A stretch of DNA of 64,000 nucleotides, from assembly GCA_963580285.1 (NCBI GenBank), contig OY757015.1, positions 151,154,082 to 151,218,081 of the forward strand. Reading direction: 5' to 3'. The notes under the pieces were generated by a model. That model worked only from the letters and a program-made list of their open reading frames with translations, made no database searches and had not been told where the DNA came from. Positions 1-11,894 of this stretch are shown one piece after another. The first letter of the stretch is position 1. Every line of letters starts with the position of its first letter. This stretch comes from Lucinisca nassula (taxonomy: Eukaryota > Mollusca > Bivalvia > Lucinida > Lucinidae). The translations under genes were made by a program, and so were the position numbers.

Positions 1-1636
1 AAAGGGCCCCGTGGCAGGGGGGGATTTTTTGTCCCAGCACTATAATTTGAACAATCTTGGTAGGGGTCCACTAGACGAAGCTTCATACCAAATATCAAAG
101 TCCTGGGCCTTGTGGTTTCAGAGAAGAAGATTTTTAAAGATTTTCCCTATATAAGCCTATGTAAAACCAAAGGGCCCCGGGGCAGGGGCATTTTTGGCCC
201 CAGCACTAAAATTGGAACAATCTTGGTAGGGGTCCACTAGATGAAGCTTCATACCAAATATCAAAGTCCTGGGCCTTGTGGTTTTAGAGAAGAAAATTTT
301 TAAAGATTTTCCCTATATAAGCCTATGTAAAACCAAAGGGCCCCGTGGCGGGGGCATTTTTGGCCCCAGCACTATAATTTGAACAATCTTGGTAGGGGTC
401 CACTAGATGAAGCTTCATACCAAATATATAAGACCTGGGCCTTGTGGTTTCAGAGAAGAAGATTTTTAAAAATTTTCCCTATATAAGCCAATGTAAAAGC
501 AAAGGGCCCCGTGGCGGGGGCATTTTTGTCCCAGCACTAAAATTTGAACAATCTTGGTAGGGGTCCACTAGATGAAGCTTCATACCAAATATCAAAGTCC
601 TGGGCCTTGTGGTTTCAGAAAAGAAAATTTTTAAAGATTTTCCCTATATAAGCCCATGTAAAACCAAAGGGCCCCGTGGCGGGGGCATTTTTTGTCCCAG
701 CACTAAAATTTGAACAATCTTGGTAGGGGTCCACTAGATGAAGCTTCATACCAAATATCAAAGACCTGGGCCTTGTGGTTTCAGAGAAGAAGATTTTTTA
801 AGATTTTCCCTATATAAGCCTATGTAAAACCAAAGGGCCCCGGGGCGGGGGCATTTTTGGCCCCAGCACTGTAATTTGAACAATCTTGGTAGGGGTCAAC
901 TAGATGAAGCTTCATACCAAATATCAAAGACCTGGGCCTTGTGGTTTCAGAGAAGAAGATTTTTAAAGATTTTCCCTATATAAGCCAATGTAAAACCAAA
1001 GGGCCCTGTGGCGGGGGCATTTTTTGTCCCAGCACTATAATTTGAACAATCTTGGTAGGGGTCCACTAGATGAAGCTTCATACCAAATATCAAAGTCCTG
1101 GGCCTTGTGGTTTCAGAGTAGAAGATTTTTGAAGATTTTCCCTATATAAGCCTATGTAAAACCAAAGGGCCCTGGGGCGGGGGCATTTTTGGCCCCAGCA
1201 CTATAATTTGAACAATCTTGGTAGGGGTCCACTAGATGAAGCTTCATACCAAATATCAAAGACCTGGGCCTTGTGGTTTCAGAGAAGAAGATTTTTAAAG
1301 ATTTTCCCTATATAAGCCAATGTAAAACCAAAGGGCCCCGTGGCGGGGGCATTTTTTTGTCCCAGCACTCAAATTTGAACAATCTTGGTAGGGGTCCACT
1401 AGATGAAGCTTCATACCAAATATCAAAGTCCTGGGCCTTGTGGTTTCAGAGAAGAAGATTTTTAAAGATTTTCCCTATATAAGCCTATGTAAAACCAAAG
1501 GGCCCCCGTGCGGGGGCATTTTTGGCCCCAGCACTATAATTTGAACAATCTTGGTAGGGGTCCACTAGATGAAGCTTCATACCAAATAACAAAGACCTGG
1601 GCCTTGTGGTTTCAGAGAAGAAGATTTTTTAAGTTT
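1..1636 (-). repeat. 166-bp satellite array (about 9.8 units)
   Basis: Units start at 1, 169, 335, 501, 666, 832, 998, 1164, 1330 and 1497, so the period is 165-168 bp. The common core is tagatgaagcttcatacc followed by a gtttcagagaagaaga block. Units from 832 on alternate between a ggcccc/caaagacc type and a gtccc/caaagtcc type, which is a roughly 332-bp dimer. The array probably continues left of the window. The same satellite fills E2 and E4 and, diverged, E6. Confidence 0.95.
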
Positions 1637-2386
1637 TTGGTGAAAAAAATCTGTTTTTGGCTCCTGTGACCTAGATGTGCAACGGACCGGAACCATTTGA
1701 CCCATATTCAAACTTGACCGAGATATTGTCATGATGATCATTCTGAGCAAGTTTGATTAAGATTGGACCAAAATTGTGGCCCCTAGGGTGTTCACAAGGT
1801 TTTTATATGATTTGACCCGCTGACCTACTTTTTAACCCGATATGACCCATATTCGAACTGGACTGAAATATTGTCACAATGGTCATTCTGAGCAAGTTTC
1901 ATGATAATTGGACCAAAACAGTGGCCTTCAGAGTGTTCACAAGGTTTTTCTATGATTTGACCTACTGACCTACTTTTTGACCGGACATGACCCATATTCG
2001 AACTTGACCAAGATATTGTCATGATGATCATTCTGAGCAAGTTTGATTATGATTGGACCAAAATTGTGGCCTCTAGGGTGTTCACAAGGTTTTTCTATGA
2101 TTTGACCCGCTGACCTACTTTTTAAGCCGACATGATCCATATTCAAACTTCACTAAAATATTGTCACAATGATCATTCTGAGCAAGTTTGATGATGATTG
2201 GACCAAAATTGTGGCCTCTCGAGTGTTCACAAGGTTTTTCTATGATTTGACCTACTGACCTACTTTTTTACCCGACATGACCCAAATTCGAACTTGACCG
2301 AGATATTGTCATGATTATCATTCTGAGCAAGTTTGATGATAATTGGACCAAAACTGTGGCCTCTAGTGTGTTCACAAGAAAAAGTT
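1637..2386 (-). repeat. 145-bp array, 5 units, second core of E1
   Basis: The phrase ttctgagcaagtttgat recurs at 1741, 1886, 2031, 2176 and 2321, exactly 145 bp apart. Units carry gacctactgacctactttt and ttcacaaggtttt. It lies between the 166-bp array and the GTC-rich simple repeat. Confidence 0.93.
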
Positions 2387-2641
2387 TACGCACGACGGAC
2401 GACGGACGACGCACGACGACGCCGGACATCTTACTGTCACAAAAGCTCACCATGACCTTCGGTCAGGTGAGCTAAAAACATATGTGTCAAAGTTTGACCT
2501 AGGCACAAAGATGGTCAAGGTCAACCCAGTGTCACCATTTTAGCAATTTATGATGGGCCTACGTCCCAGATGCTATTTATCAAGTTTCGTGGAAATCTGT
2601 CCAGTGGTTCTGGAGAAGACTATTTTTGAAGGGTTTTTACA

Positions 2642-3290
2642 ATATATGGCTTGGCGGCCATTTTGGTCAAGTGACCTGGACCCCATGAGCAAATTTTGGT
2701 TTCCCCCATCCCATAAAGGCTCCATATGAAATTTGACTTCAATTGGCCCAACAGTTTCCGAGGAGAAGCAGTTCGAAAATTTTCTCATTTTTCGCCTCGG
2801 CGAGGCTATACTAAATGGAATGTAATATTTCGCAAGTTCATTGGTTAGATCTCATTGATATCTATCAGTATGCCAAAAATTGTTTAAATATTCCAAACGG
2901 TTAAGTCACTATCACCAATTTTCACAAACAGGTTACGGACGGACAGACATACAGACCATATATGGCTTGGCGGCCATTTTGGTCATGTGACCTGGACCCA
3001 ATGAGCAAATTTTGTTTTCCCCCATCCCATAGAGGCTCCATATGAAATTTGACTTCAATCGGCCCAACGGTTTCCGAGGAGAAGCAGTTCGAAAATTTTC
3101 ACATTTTTCGCCTCGGCGAGGCTATACTAACTGGAATGTAATATTTCGCGAGTTCATTGGTTAGATCTCATTGATATCTATCAGTATGCCAAAAATTGTT
3201 TAAATATTCCAAGCGGTTAAGTCACTATCACCAATTTTCACAAACGGGTTACGGACGGACAGACATACAGACCATATATGACAGAATGAC
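2642..3290. repeat. 316-bp tandem dimer
   Basis: Two near-identical copies start at 2642 and 2958 (atatatggcttggcggcc). Each runs through cctcggcgaggctatact and ends in ggacggacagacatacagac. The GGAC/GACA-rich ends resemble the simple-repeat part of HINE-like elements. Sequence 2479-2641 looks like a related core fragment. No gene is seen in 2479-3520. Confidence 0.85.
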
Positions 3291-3354
3291 ATGGTGATTT
3301 TAGGGCACTTAGAAAATCAACCGACTTCAGTCGGACGCTTTTTCTGCGGGTCGT

Positions 3355-3410
3355 GCAATTTAATAATACATGAACACTCATGTAAGATCCTCTATATAGA
3401 TAAACAACAA
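3355..3410. repeat. Fragment of the 62088-type palindromic element
   Basis: aataatacatgaacactcat and the following gtaagat repeat the right arm of the palindromic element at 62385-62425. Only one arm end is present here. Confidence 0.6.
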
Positions 3411-3523
3411 GTTAGAGGTTTCTTAAGGAAATTTTTAAGTTTAAACTGACACGTTTTGCTTTGTATTTTTATGACCTCGGGTCCTCTTAAATACAATACT
3501 GAGCAATAGTAGCTCAAGAAACT

Positions 3524-4030
3524 CATTATCCCCATGCCTTAGCGGGAGGGGATATTGTAATCGGCTCCATCCGTCTGTCTGTTATGCTACATGTATCTCC
3601 TAAACTATTAATTGGAATCCAACCAAATTTGGTGTGTGGGTTGCTTACACGAGTGGGGTGTGCTGTGCAACAGCACATTTATTTTTGGCCCCGCCCCAAG
3701 GCCCCTGGGAAGGAGGCAAAAGGCCAAATATCAATAAAATTCAATTACATGTACAAAGTCAATTTTATAGATTTATATATAATTTGATGCCAAACTTTGC
3801 AGAAGTAATAAAACATACTGAATAGGATTTTGGCTGCATCCCCAGGATCATGCCCCAGGGGTCAGACTTGGGGGGTGGGGGTCAAAATTAAAGTTTTTCA
3901 GAACATAGTCAAGCCAAAGGGGATGATCAGTAGAATATAATACAAGTAAAATTTTGACCCTAGGGTCAGATTGGGGCCCTGGGGGAGGGGTCAAAAGGCC
4001 ACATGCCAGTCAAATTCAATTGGAAATACA
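3524..4030 (+). mobile_element. HINE-like fragment with another 5' hairpin type
   Basis: It begins with a short hairpin (ATCCCC ... GGGGAT at about 3527-3555), then ccgtctgtctgt. The core is GC-rich and has two related stretches with ggccccgcccc and gggtcag motifs. No 3' hairpin was found. This is the same architecture as E7 and E8. Confidence 0.4.
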
Positions 4031-4130
4031 TGTTATTATTTGGTACTTAGCCCCTGCAGAGTGTAGAGAAAGCGTGGGGATTTGCAATGGTGTGCCATTG
4101 ACTGCATTCTAGTTTTCAGTATCATCATAT

Positions 4131-4296
4131 GAGCCCCGCCAAGCGAATTTGTGTCTTCGAGCATTCCGTCATGACAAATTTTAACTGCGCATGCCCATCC
4201 ATTCAGAGGGGCCAGGGATATGGCTTTCTGTCTGAAGGTTCCTCTTGATTCACTGCTCGCATAGGCGATAAGTACCAAAATCGCTTGACGGGGCCC
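4131..4296 (-). mobile_element. MITE with 4-bp ATAT duplication
   Basis: The ends are inverted: gagccccgccaagcgaattt on the left and the complement of gggccccgtcaagcgatttt on the right. Both sides are flanked by ATAT (4127-4130 and 4297-4300). A longer copy in opposite orientation lies at 52568-52803. It carries no gene; the open frame over it is a shadow. Confidence 0.8.
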
Positions 4297-4394
4297 ATAT
4301 GTTGAAACTATTTTGAATAAATACATGTATGCTACATATCTTGGAACTGACCATGATTATTTCAATCTACCAATTGACCACCAATAACCAGTAT

Positions 4395-4674
4395 CTGGTA
4401 CAGTGCCCTGGTACAGTGCAAGTGATTCACTGAAGATAAATGTCAGCAGAGGAGAAATTTAGGCACCACATTCCATAAGCATCATGGCATTCAGGTCATC
4501 TGGCCCAGATGCCTTATGCATATTGAGCTAACCTAACAGTTTAGTGACCCCCTTGGGGCAAACTGTTATGTCCCACATGTTGGGGAGCGGACTACCACCT
4601 TTGGATGGTAGCTCTCCATCAGTTTCACATGTAAATGCAGATTTAAACTGTTTGTTACATAAGTTAGCTTTATT
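4395..4674 (-). pseudogene. Non-LTR retrotransposon RT fragment
   Basis: The minus strand reads ANLCNKQFKSAFT, then HKASGPDDLNA and a diverged ISP...FIFSESLA block with a stop inside. This is the start of the reverse transcriptase of a jockey/CR1-like LINE, closely related to the relic at 10204-12985. It is a short dead scrap. Confidence 0.75.
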
Positions 4675-4905
4675 ACGGGCCTCCGTGGCCTAGTGGATAA
4701 CAGCCCTGAACCTTAATCATTAGGTCTCTCACCGCTGTGGGTTCGAGCCTTGCTCGGGTCACATGTGAGACGCAAAGTTCTGTAACAGTAGGTCAGGTTG
4801 TTTTTCTCCAGGTATTCCAGTTATCGCCCACATATGATTAACAATCGGCTCAATATGAGTGAAATAATTTTGAAAGGGCCGTAAAACCAAAACCAAAAAA
4901 AAAAG
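4675..4905 (+). repeat. tRNA-derived SINE
   Basis: A box-like tggcctagtgg (about 4687) and B box ggttcgagcc (about 4740) form a tRNA-like head. A body with ttctccaggtattccag and a tail gccgtaaaaccaaaacc plus A-run follow. A second, interrupted copy occupies 33818-33930 and 34117-34168. Confidence 0.8.
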
Positions 4906-5114
4906 GTTAGCCTTATCGCGCAAATCTGTTTTCCATTTTCTTTTAGAGAAGTGATCCCAAACGCTTCCTTTACGAATGACTAAAATTTTTTAACTTTACC
5001 ATTCTTCTGCGGTCCGGACACTGCATGTGCAATGTCATCTTGTCAACACTAAGCTAAACTTAATGCCAGTGCACTGATAATAGTTAAAGTGATTATGTTG
5101 AAAATGTGAATGCA

Positions 5115-5290
5115 GGGCAAAGCAACAGATGTGCGTACTTTGTGATAATTGAAGGATTGTTTTCCTTATTTCTGCATATAAAATTATGCTGTGGGTATTC
5201 ATTAGAACAGCCTCATCAAGGCTGTTCTAATGAATACTAGCAACACAGATTTTTATGGAAAATTGACAAAAACTATACTTAACTTATCAC
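5115..5290. repeat. Foldback MITE, TTAGAACAGCCTCA family
   Basis: The central hairpin pairs gggtattcattagaacagcc with its complement around 5193-5240, flanked by ccttatttctgca and tttttatgga arms. Relatives lie near 40265, 43175, 51215, 53625, 54205, 56035 and 61180. Confidence 0.75.
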
Positions 5291-5494
5291 AATAATTTAG
5301 TGTTTCCCCAAGCTCAAAATAGGGCATGGTGCTGGTCAGGAAAAAAGGCAATTTCAGCACGCGAAAATATGTAAAAAGGGCACTTAAATATGTACAGCCA
5401 AGTAAAGAGGGGACATGCACAACCTTGCTAAAAGGGTACATCACTCAACTTGAAACAAAAGACCCTTCTCTTACCCTTTGTCTTCAGTGCTAAA

Positions 5495-6888
5495 TTATAC
5501 TGCCTGTTTTAGTATGCTAATTGAAGAGAAATAGAAGTAAAGGCAATGATTAGGAATCAATACAATCAACCCATAGCTCCCATCAGAGACACCAATGGGA
5601 AAGAAACACAAACATGCAACAACAGACCTAATTGGAAACACCAACAGCGGCAAGCCAAAAGGACAGTTACTTTCCCACAAAATGGTCAATAGGCTATCCA
5701 AAATAAAATGACACGAGCGACACAAACACCTAAAGACAAACCATAACAAAAATAAATCACAACAGAAGAACCGCATTGGAACGGTCAGCGGAAACAAATT
5801 CCACCAGGGGGCTTAAATCGATTTTACGTGGCCACAATCTTCGCCCTCATTTCCATCGCGATTTAGACAAATAATTTGTTCAGTCCGTATGAAGGCCTCC
5901 TAACTCATCAGTGCAACATCTCCGTGAACACAAATAAACAAACCACAGAGATGAAACAACGGTGAGGACTCGACAGCAAGAAACCACTGAAATGCTGGAG
6001 CAAAAGAAAACCAACAGTTAGACACCGATGGGCCCGACCAGAGATAGAGCATCAGGCATCAGCCAACATTACCTTGAATTAGATCTCTCTAATTCTCAAT
6101 AAGCCTTTACATTGGAACCGTCATAGAATCTGAGGCCTGACCCACCGGCGTGCAATTAAAGAGGGAAGCAAAGTTGTCAACTGTGATTGGGTTAACTACC
6201 ATGCATGTAGTCTGTCGTATAACATCCATGTGGTACCCAATCTTTTTATATCGAAGAAAGAAATTGGGTGCTGAAGTCATTGCCGCTATATATTTTTCTG
6301 AATTTGTATCCTGAGTCACCATAAAATTCGGGTTTCGATATACCTTGTTGCAGAAGAGATTTAAGTCCAATACTGAATTTTGAAATTAAATCAGAATGAC
6401 CTCTATAAAATTTTGAAAAGGCTTTGCGTAGTTTATGGTACCGATAACTCTGATTAAGAAGTTTAGCCGTTAACAATTTATTATGAGTGTTGAAGTCAGT
6501 TACATGACTACACACTCTATCAAATCGAATTAATTGCGAAATATAAACGCCATAGGATGGTGCACTAGGAAAATTTACAAAAAAGGAAAATTTACAATCT
6601 CAAAATCAAAATCATCGCGTTTATCATAAATTTTGCACGAAACTAACCCATCTACAATAGATAGATGTAAATCCAAAAAGAGGGCCCTGGTATCAGAAGA
6701 ATTAGCTTTATTTAACTGGAGTTGGGGGGGGGGGGGGGGGTAAATTTGACTGATCAAACCATCAAAATAAGTATTATCAATATTTAATAAATCATCCAAG
6801 TATCTAGAAGTGGAGCTAAAAGCTTCAATGATTTCAGACTCATTTTCAGCAGAAAGGGACATCATGATGTCTCTCTCATAACAAAACA
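5495..6888 (-). pseudogene. Penelope-like RT relic (frameshifted)
   Basis: From the right edge the minus strand reads LLFCYERDIMMSL, then the RT active site SRYLDDLLNID, LFLDLHLSI, KIYDKRDDFDFEIVNFPFL, a frameshift near 6570, then APSYGVYISQLIRF, NKLLTAKLLNQSYRYHKLRK, LKSLLQQGISKPEFYGD and, in another frame, NPITVDNFASLFNCTPVG. YxDD plus a linker to a conserved basic C-terminal part suggests a Penelope-like element. Assignment is by memory of similar animal sequences, and another YxDD retroelement is possible. The downstream remnant (5495-5800) matches 14635-14765. Element E2 interrupts its upstream end exactly at 6888. Confidence 0.6.
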
Positions 6889-8300
6889 ACAAGAGGGCCA
6901 TGATGGCCCTGGATTGCTCACCTGATCCATAGAGTAGCAAGTGGGCCCCAGGGAGGGCCATTATTGACCCCAGTGTTATAATGTGCATAATGTTGAGGGA
7001 GGTCTAAAAAAGTGACGTTTCATACCAAATATCAACAAAGGCTGTAATTTGAACAATCTTGGCAAAGGTCTATTAGATGAAGCTACACACCAAAAATCAA
7101 AGACCTGGGCCTTGCAGTTTCAGATAAGAAGGCTTTTTTAAAGATATTCCCTTCATAAGCCTATGTAAAACCAAATGGCCCCAGGGCGGGGGCATTTTTG
7201 GCCTCAGGGCTATAATTTAAACAATCTTGATAGAGGCCCACTAGATGAAGCTTCACACCAAATATAAAAGACCTGGACCTTGCTGTTTCAGAGAAGAAGA
7301 TTTTGAAAGATTATCTCTATATAAGTCTATGGAAAAAACCAAAGGGCCCCGGGGCGGGGACATTTGTGGCCAGAGGGCTATAATTTGAACAAACTTGGTT
7401 GCTATAATTTGAACAATCTTGGTAGAGGTCCACTAGATGAAGCTTCATACCAAATATCAAAGACCATGTCCTTGCAGTTTCAGAGAAGATTTTTAAAGAT
7501 TTCCCTATATAAGTCTATGTAAAACCAAAGGGTCTCAGGCGGGGGCATTTTTGGTCCCAGCACTATAATTTGAACAATCTTGATAGGGGTCTACCAGATG
7601 AAGTTTCATACCAAATAGCAAAGACCTGGGCCTTGTGGTTTCAGAGAAGAAGATTTTTCAAGATTTTCCCTATATAAGTCTATGTAAAACCAAAGGGCCA
7701 CATGCTGGGGCATTTTTGGTCTCAGGGCTATAATTTGAACAATCTTGGTAGAGGTCCACTTGCTGAACCTTCATAACAAATATCAAAGACCTAAGCCTTG
7801 TGGTTTCAGAGAAGAAGATTTTTCAAGATTTTCGCTATATTAGTCTATGTAAAACTAAAGGGCCCAGAAGCAGGGGCATTTTTGGCCCCAAGGCTATAAT
7901 TTGAACATTTTGGTAGAGGTCCACAAGATGAAGCTTCATACCAAATATCAAAGACCTGGGACTTGTAGTTTCAGAGAAGAAGATTTTTAAAGATTTTCCC
8001 TATATAAGCCCATGTAAAACCAAAGGGCCCCAGGGCGGGGTCATTTTTGGCCCCAGCACTATAATTTGAACAATCTTGGTAGGGGTCCACTAGATGAAGC
8101 TTCATACCAAAAAGCAAAGACCTGGGCCTTGCAGTTTCAGAGAAGAAGATTTTTAAAGATTTTCCCTATATAAGCCCATGTAAAACAAAGGGCCCCAGGG
8201 CGGGGACATTTTTGGCCCCAGCACTATTATTTGAACTATCTTGGTAGGGGTCCACTAGATGAAGCTTCATACCAAATATCAAAGACCTGGCCCTTGCGGT
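6888..8300 (-). mobile_element. E2: HINE-like element with 166-bp satellite core, 5' truncated
   Basis: On the minus strand it ends CAGGTGAGC, then hairpin AGGGCCATCATGGCCCT and CTTGTT at 6888. The body is about eight diverged units of the E1 166-bp satellite. The array stops at about 8300 without the AGCTCACC hairpin, so the 5' end is lost. It sits inside the Penelope-like RT relic. Confidence 0.7.
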
Positions 8301-8559
8301 TGATGGGTTTAAGGCCAAAATGTAATATCCTAGGGTTGGGCAGGGGATAGGCATGGATTCCTTCCCCTGATGACTTCTTGTAAATAGTTTTAATCTGCTG
8401 GTGGCTGTGTCACAAAGCTCTTTTTGGGGGGTGGGGATTGAAAACATTTGTGCCACACCCTAAACCTGTTATCATGGTCAGAATTGACCGAAAGCAGTAT
8501 CGGGAGAAAGAAAGAGGGTAAATCAGTCACAGGGAAAGGAAAAATGGGAAAGAAGATAC

Positions 8560-9098
8560 AAGTGCTCTGACAAAGTGAACATATTGCAGGAAATATTTCG
8601 GGAAGTGGGAAAAGGGATCTGTCATGGAGATAGGGACAGAAGGACTTTCTCTGCAGTAAATCAGTTGCTGTGTGGACATTCAATCTTAAATGATCGCCAG
8701 GCAAAGGTAAACAAAGATCTGTCAAGTTTGTGTGAGACATGCACATGAAAGAGAATGTGGATCATTTTCTGTTCCACTGTCAGAGATTTAAATCAGAAAG
8801 GGATACTTTAGAGTATAATGTTGAAGAGATTCTGGGCAGGGAGGAGGTGAAATTGGTAACAGACATTAACCTGAAAGGGTTGACAGGCATGATTGAAGAC
8901 ATTAGTAAGCAAGGAAGGAAGGAACTGACAGATGCACTGATGGAATTCATCAGGAGCACAGAAAGATTTTGAAGTGCATTGTAATTTAAGTATCATGCGT
9001 TTTTCACATAGGGAAATGTACAAGTGACTTACTTAAGTACCAGGAGATTATAGGCAGCGATAAAATGCCTTATAGATATACAACAACAACAACAACTT
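8560..9098 (+). pseudogene. 3' end of a non-LTR retrotransposon
   Basis: The + strand reads LSSLCETC, a stop, then MKENVDHFLFHCQRFKSERD and EEILGREE. This is a CxxC...HxxxxC zinc knuckle with a basic tail, seen at the C-terminus of R1/Nimb-type LINEs. A (caa)n run at 9080-9098 would be its 3' tail. Sequence 8300-8560 shows no recognisable domain. Confidence 0.6.
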
Positions 9099-9231
9099 TT
9101 CTCACTACACTTTAGTTTACTTTTTAACTGAATCTTAATTAGTGTAAAATCATTCAAATTATTCCATTCCTGCCAATTTTATGTGTATATGTTGTATTGA
9201 TTTTACCAAATAAATATCAATCAATCAATCA

Positions 9232-9858
9232 GAATCAGAATTGTTACTTGTGACATGTCAAATGACATTCATACACCAGGACCTGTGATGTGGGAAGTTA
9301 GTCCCTCGCTCTAACCAAAGCTCTAAGTAAATTTAGCTACGCAATCATCAGCACCTTCAGCTGTCGAAATGATTGAATCGGGAAGGGCATTCCAATCTCT
9401 AATGGCTCTGGGGAAGAACGACCCTTTATAAATGTCAGTTCTTGCAGTAAGGGTCTGAAATGCCAATGAATGGTGATTTCTACAGTGTCTAGCTGGGGGA
9501 ACAAGGTCATCTGTTGGAATGCTGGCAGCACCCTTTAGACCTTTGTACATGTATTAAAGGATTAACCTACTGTCTTTTCTCCTTTTCTTGAGAGACTCCC
9601 ATTTTAATTTTCCAAGTATTCCAGTCATGCTGCCAGTTTCAAAGCAGTAATTGCCTGTTACAAATTTAGCAGCTCTATTCTGAACTTTCTCAATTTTATC
9701 CTTAAGGACCACTCCACTGGGGTCCCAGATACAACTACCATATTCCAAGATTGGGTGAACAAGACCTTTATATGCTGCCTCTTTTACATCCCGAGGGCAC
9801 TGATGAAGATTTCGCCTCAGGAAACCAAGCCTTCTATTTGCCTTAGTACACATGTTGC
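9232..9858 (-). pseudogene. Jockey/CR1-like LINE, 5'-truncated copy (L1a)
   Basis: The minus strand encodes [55 protein letters not shown], then after a frame change [20 protein letters not shown] and [16 protein letters not shown]. This is the C-terminal part of a jockey/CR1-type LINE. It shares its 3' terminus (agaatcagaattgttact) with copies at 16178 and 29068. Confidence 0.85.
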
Positions 9859-9859
9859 T

Positions 9860-10094
9860 ATTAAATATGAGTCAACAACAAAAATACATGTTTTTAATAT
9901 GCATGTTTTATATTTATTCATTTAATTTGGAACATTATGGGGTGTTTTTCAAGAAATATGTCAACATGCTAAACACCCATGAATTTTAGCTCACATGCCA
10001 GGAAGACATTATCATAGTCCTTAACTGTTGCTATGATGCAGGGTGCACAAAGTTACCAGACTAGACTCGTCTGAGGCTGCATAGGCATACAACC
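9860..10094. other. No gene recognised
   Basis: AT-rich sequence between the LINE copy and the inverted-end composite. No RNA gene, long open frame or strong repeat was seen. Confidence 0.5.
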
Positions 10095-11167
10095 TTGTTG
10101 AGATGATTTATGGACATCTTGGCCCCTGACAAACTCAGCCCTGAGGTTCTCGGCCCCTGACAAACGTGGCCTCCATTCAACTCCGTAACTAAAAACTCAG
10201 TCCCTAGCAGCATTTAGGTCCTAAAATACTATGGTTTTGTTCCGAGAAGCAATTTTGAAGGTGGATAGGGTTCACAGAAAGTTTGAGCATATTTATCGTT
10301 TTAATACGAAACCTTATCCATGATAAAAGATCGCGGAAACCGATGCTGTATTTGGGACGTGTTGGAATTGAGTTTGACATCACTGTATCAGAGTGTATCT
10401 TATAGAAGAAGGTTAAGGAGGACTGCTCATGACGGGCCTCCATGGATGGCCACTCTAGCTCATTAAGCATGTCACCGACGCTTCTTCTATTTCGCCATCG
10501 CCTGCAGATCCATCGAGTAGCTGTCCTCTGCACCTTCTCCACCTGCTGAATCTGTTTTTAATAAAGGGATGCCGAATGGGTGATGCATAAGTTGAGGGCC
10601 AACCAATGTTACATGTAAATTGTTTTATATGCAACATCCTTTGTCTGCCTGGGTGCAAAGGCCAAATTACGTCTAAGGAATCCTAAAGTCCTAGTTGCTT
10701 TAGATGTAATCTCAGAGATATGTTGACCCCAATCAAGATCGTCAGTGATGGTGATATCAAATATTTGGCGGATTGAACATGCTCCAAAATTTGCTGGAGA
10801 AGAGTATAGTCAAACTTAATTCGCTAGTCCGGAGAGTGTTGTGACACTCTCATTGAATGACAATTGGCCACATTGAACTTAATCTGCCAATTGGCCTCCC
10901 ACTGTGCAAGTTGATCCAGGTCATCTTGTAAAATAAGACAGTCAGAAGGAGAATGAATGTTCCTATACAAGCACAATCATCAGCAAACGGACCGGGAGAT
11001 CAATGATGAAAACCAAGAAGAGGAGCAGTCAAAGGACCTAACCTTGGGGACCCAAGATAAAACAGGGACTGGATCAGACGCTTGGTCATCAAGTACAACT
11101 TGTTGTGAGCGCCCAGAGAGCCATGAGCTAATCCACCTAGGTGTGGATCCACTTATCCCATACTAAC

Positions 11168-11645
11168 TACGCCAGTTTATAGACGGATCCAATATTTTGA
11201 CACGTGACCTTGTTTACATTTCACTGCGCATGCGCCAATTACCTCCCCTGCAGAGGTACTCTTTTATCTGGTTGGCAAAACATGACTGTTGCCGTATAGT
11301 GTCAATGAGAATTTTGAATATTTATCGTGTGATTAAACTCATTTCTTCTCCACAAAATTTAATGATCCTTGTCAGTTTGGATTTTTGAAGTAATAAATGA
11401 TATAGAACCAGTCTCTTCTGACATTTTATCGCACAATTTGTTGCCTAAAAAGCGTTATAAAACTACCCACCATCATGCCAAAACGTAGCCGATGCGCTTT
11501 ATTTAACGAATGGAAATAAGATTAAAGCATATATATTTTCTATCCAATTTTATACGAAAAAGAAGCAGTTTAATGTCAAAAATGGTTTGTGGCAAACAGC
11601 TTTGATAGAAAGACGATTTAACAATAGTTATTACAGAAACCAATT
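11168..11645. other. Unassigned interruption of LINE L2
   Basis: AT-rich sequence between two parts of the LINE relic, without coding similarity. It contains the palindrome tgcgcatgcgc (about 11226), which is the vertebrate NRF1 site, but no gene start follows. Flanking LINE segments overlap in content (two LSG... blocks), so this may be a rearrangement junction. Confidence 0.35.
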
Positions 11646-11894
11646 CGTGCTACATCAACGGTAGAGTATGGAACCGGAAGTTTTTTGGCCCACCAGATAA
11701 AACGAGGCTAATGACCTTTGACCATGTGTGACATAGACTTTGGATGTGTCTATATACCGGTAATAGCCTTCGGTGAGGTACATGTACCTTGTCAAAGGCC
11801 TTTGCGAAGTCCATGATGATCAAGTCAGTCTGTTTGTGGCCACAGTTTATGACCCCATCCAGATTGCTCACAATGGCATGGTAAAATTGAACTA

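Larger units (their letters stand above)
1..2478 (-). mobile_element. E1: HINE/Helentron-like element, 3' part cut by window edge
   Basis: Read on the minus strand it starts TTTTTAGCTCACC. Next come a hairpin (2444-2473: AGCTCACC, inner stem TGACC, GAA loop, GGTCA, GGTGAGCT), a GTCGTCC-type simple repeat (2388-2430), a 145-bp array and a 166-bp array. There is no coding capacity. The layout matches the bivalve pearl/HINE class (family knowledge). Five relatives in the window (E2-E6) share its ends. Confidence 0.7.

Noticed and set aside
1..1636. CRISPR-like regular repeats
   Set aside because: Units are 166 bp without unique spacers and the context is eukaryotic, so this is a satellite core.
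4036..4326. 96-codon minus frame
   Set aside because: Most of it is the MITE 4131-4296; the same sequence is read in another frame at 52530-52739.
4675..4760. Possible functional tRNA gene
   Set aside because: A and B boxes are present, but acceptor and anticodon stems do not close and a SINE body and A-tail follow.
9786..9812. CTGATGA followed by GAAA resembling another hammerhead (also near 29625)
   Set aside because: It lies in the conserved coding stretch RRNLHQ of the LINE, stem II cannot form, and no flanking stem I pairs.
11226..11236. NRF1-like palindrome as a promoter mark
   Set aside because: Isolated, inside a disrupted LINE, with no gene start downstream.
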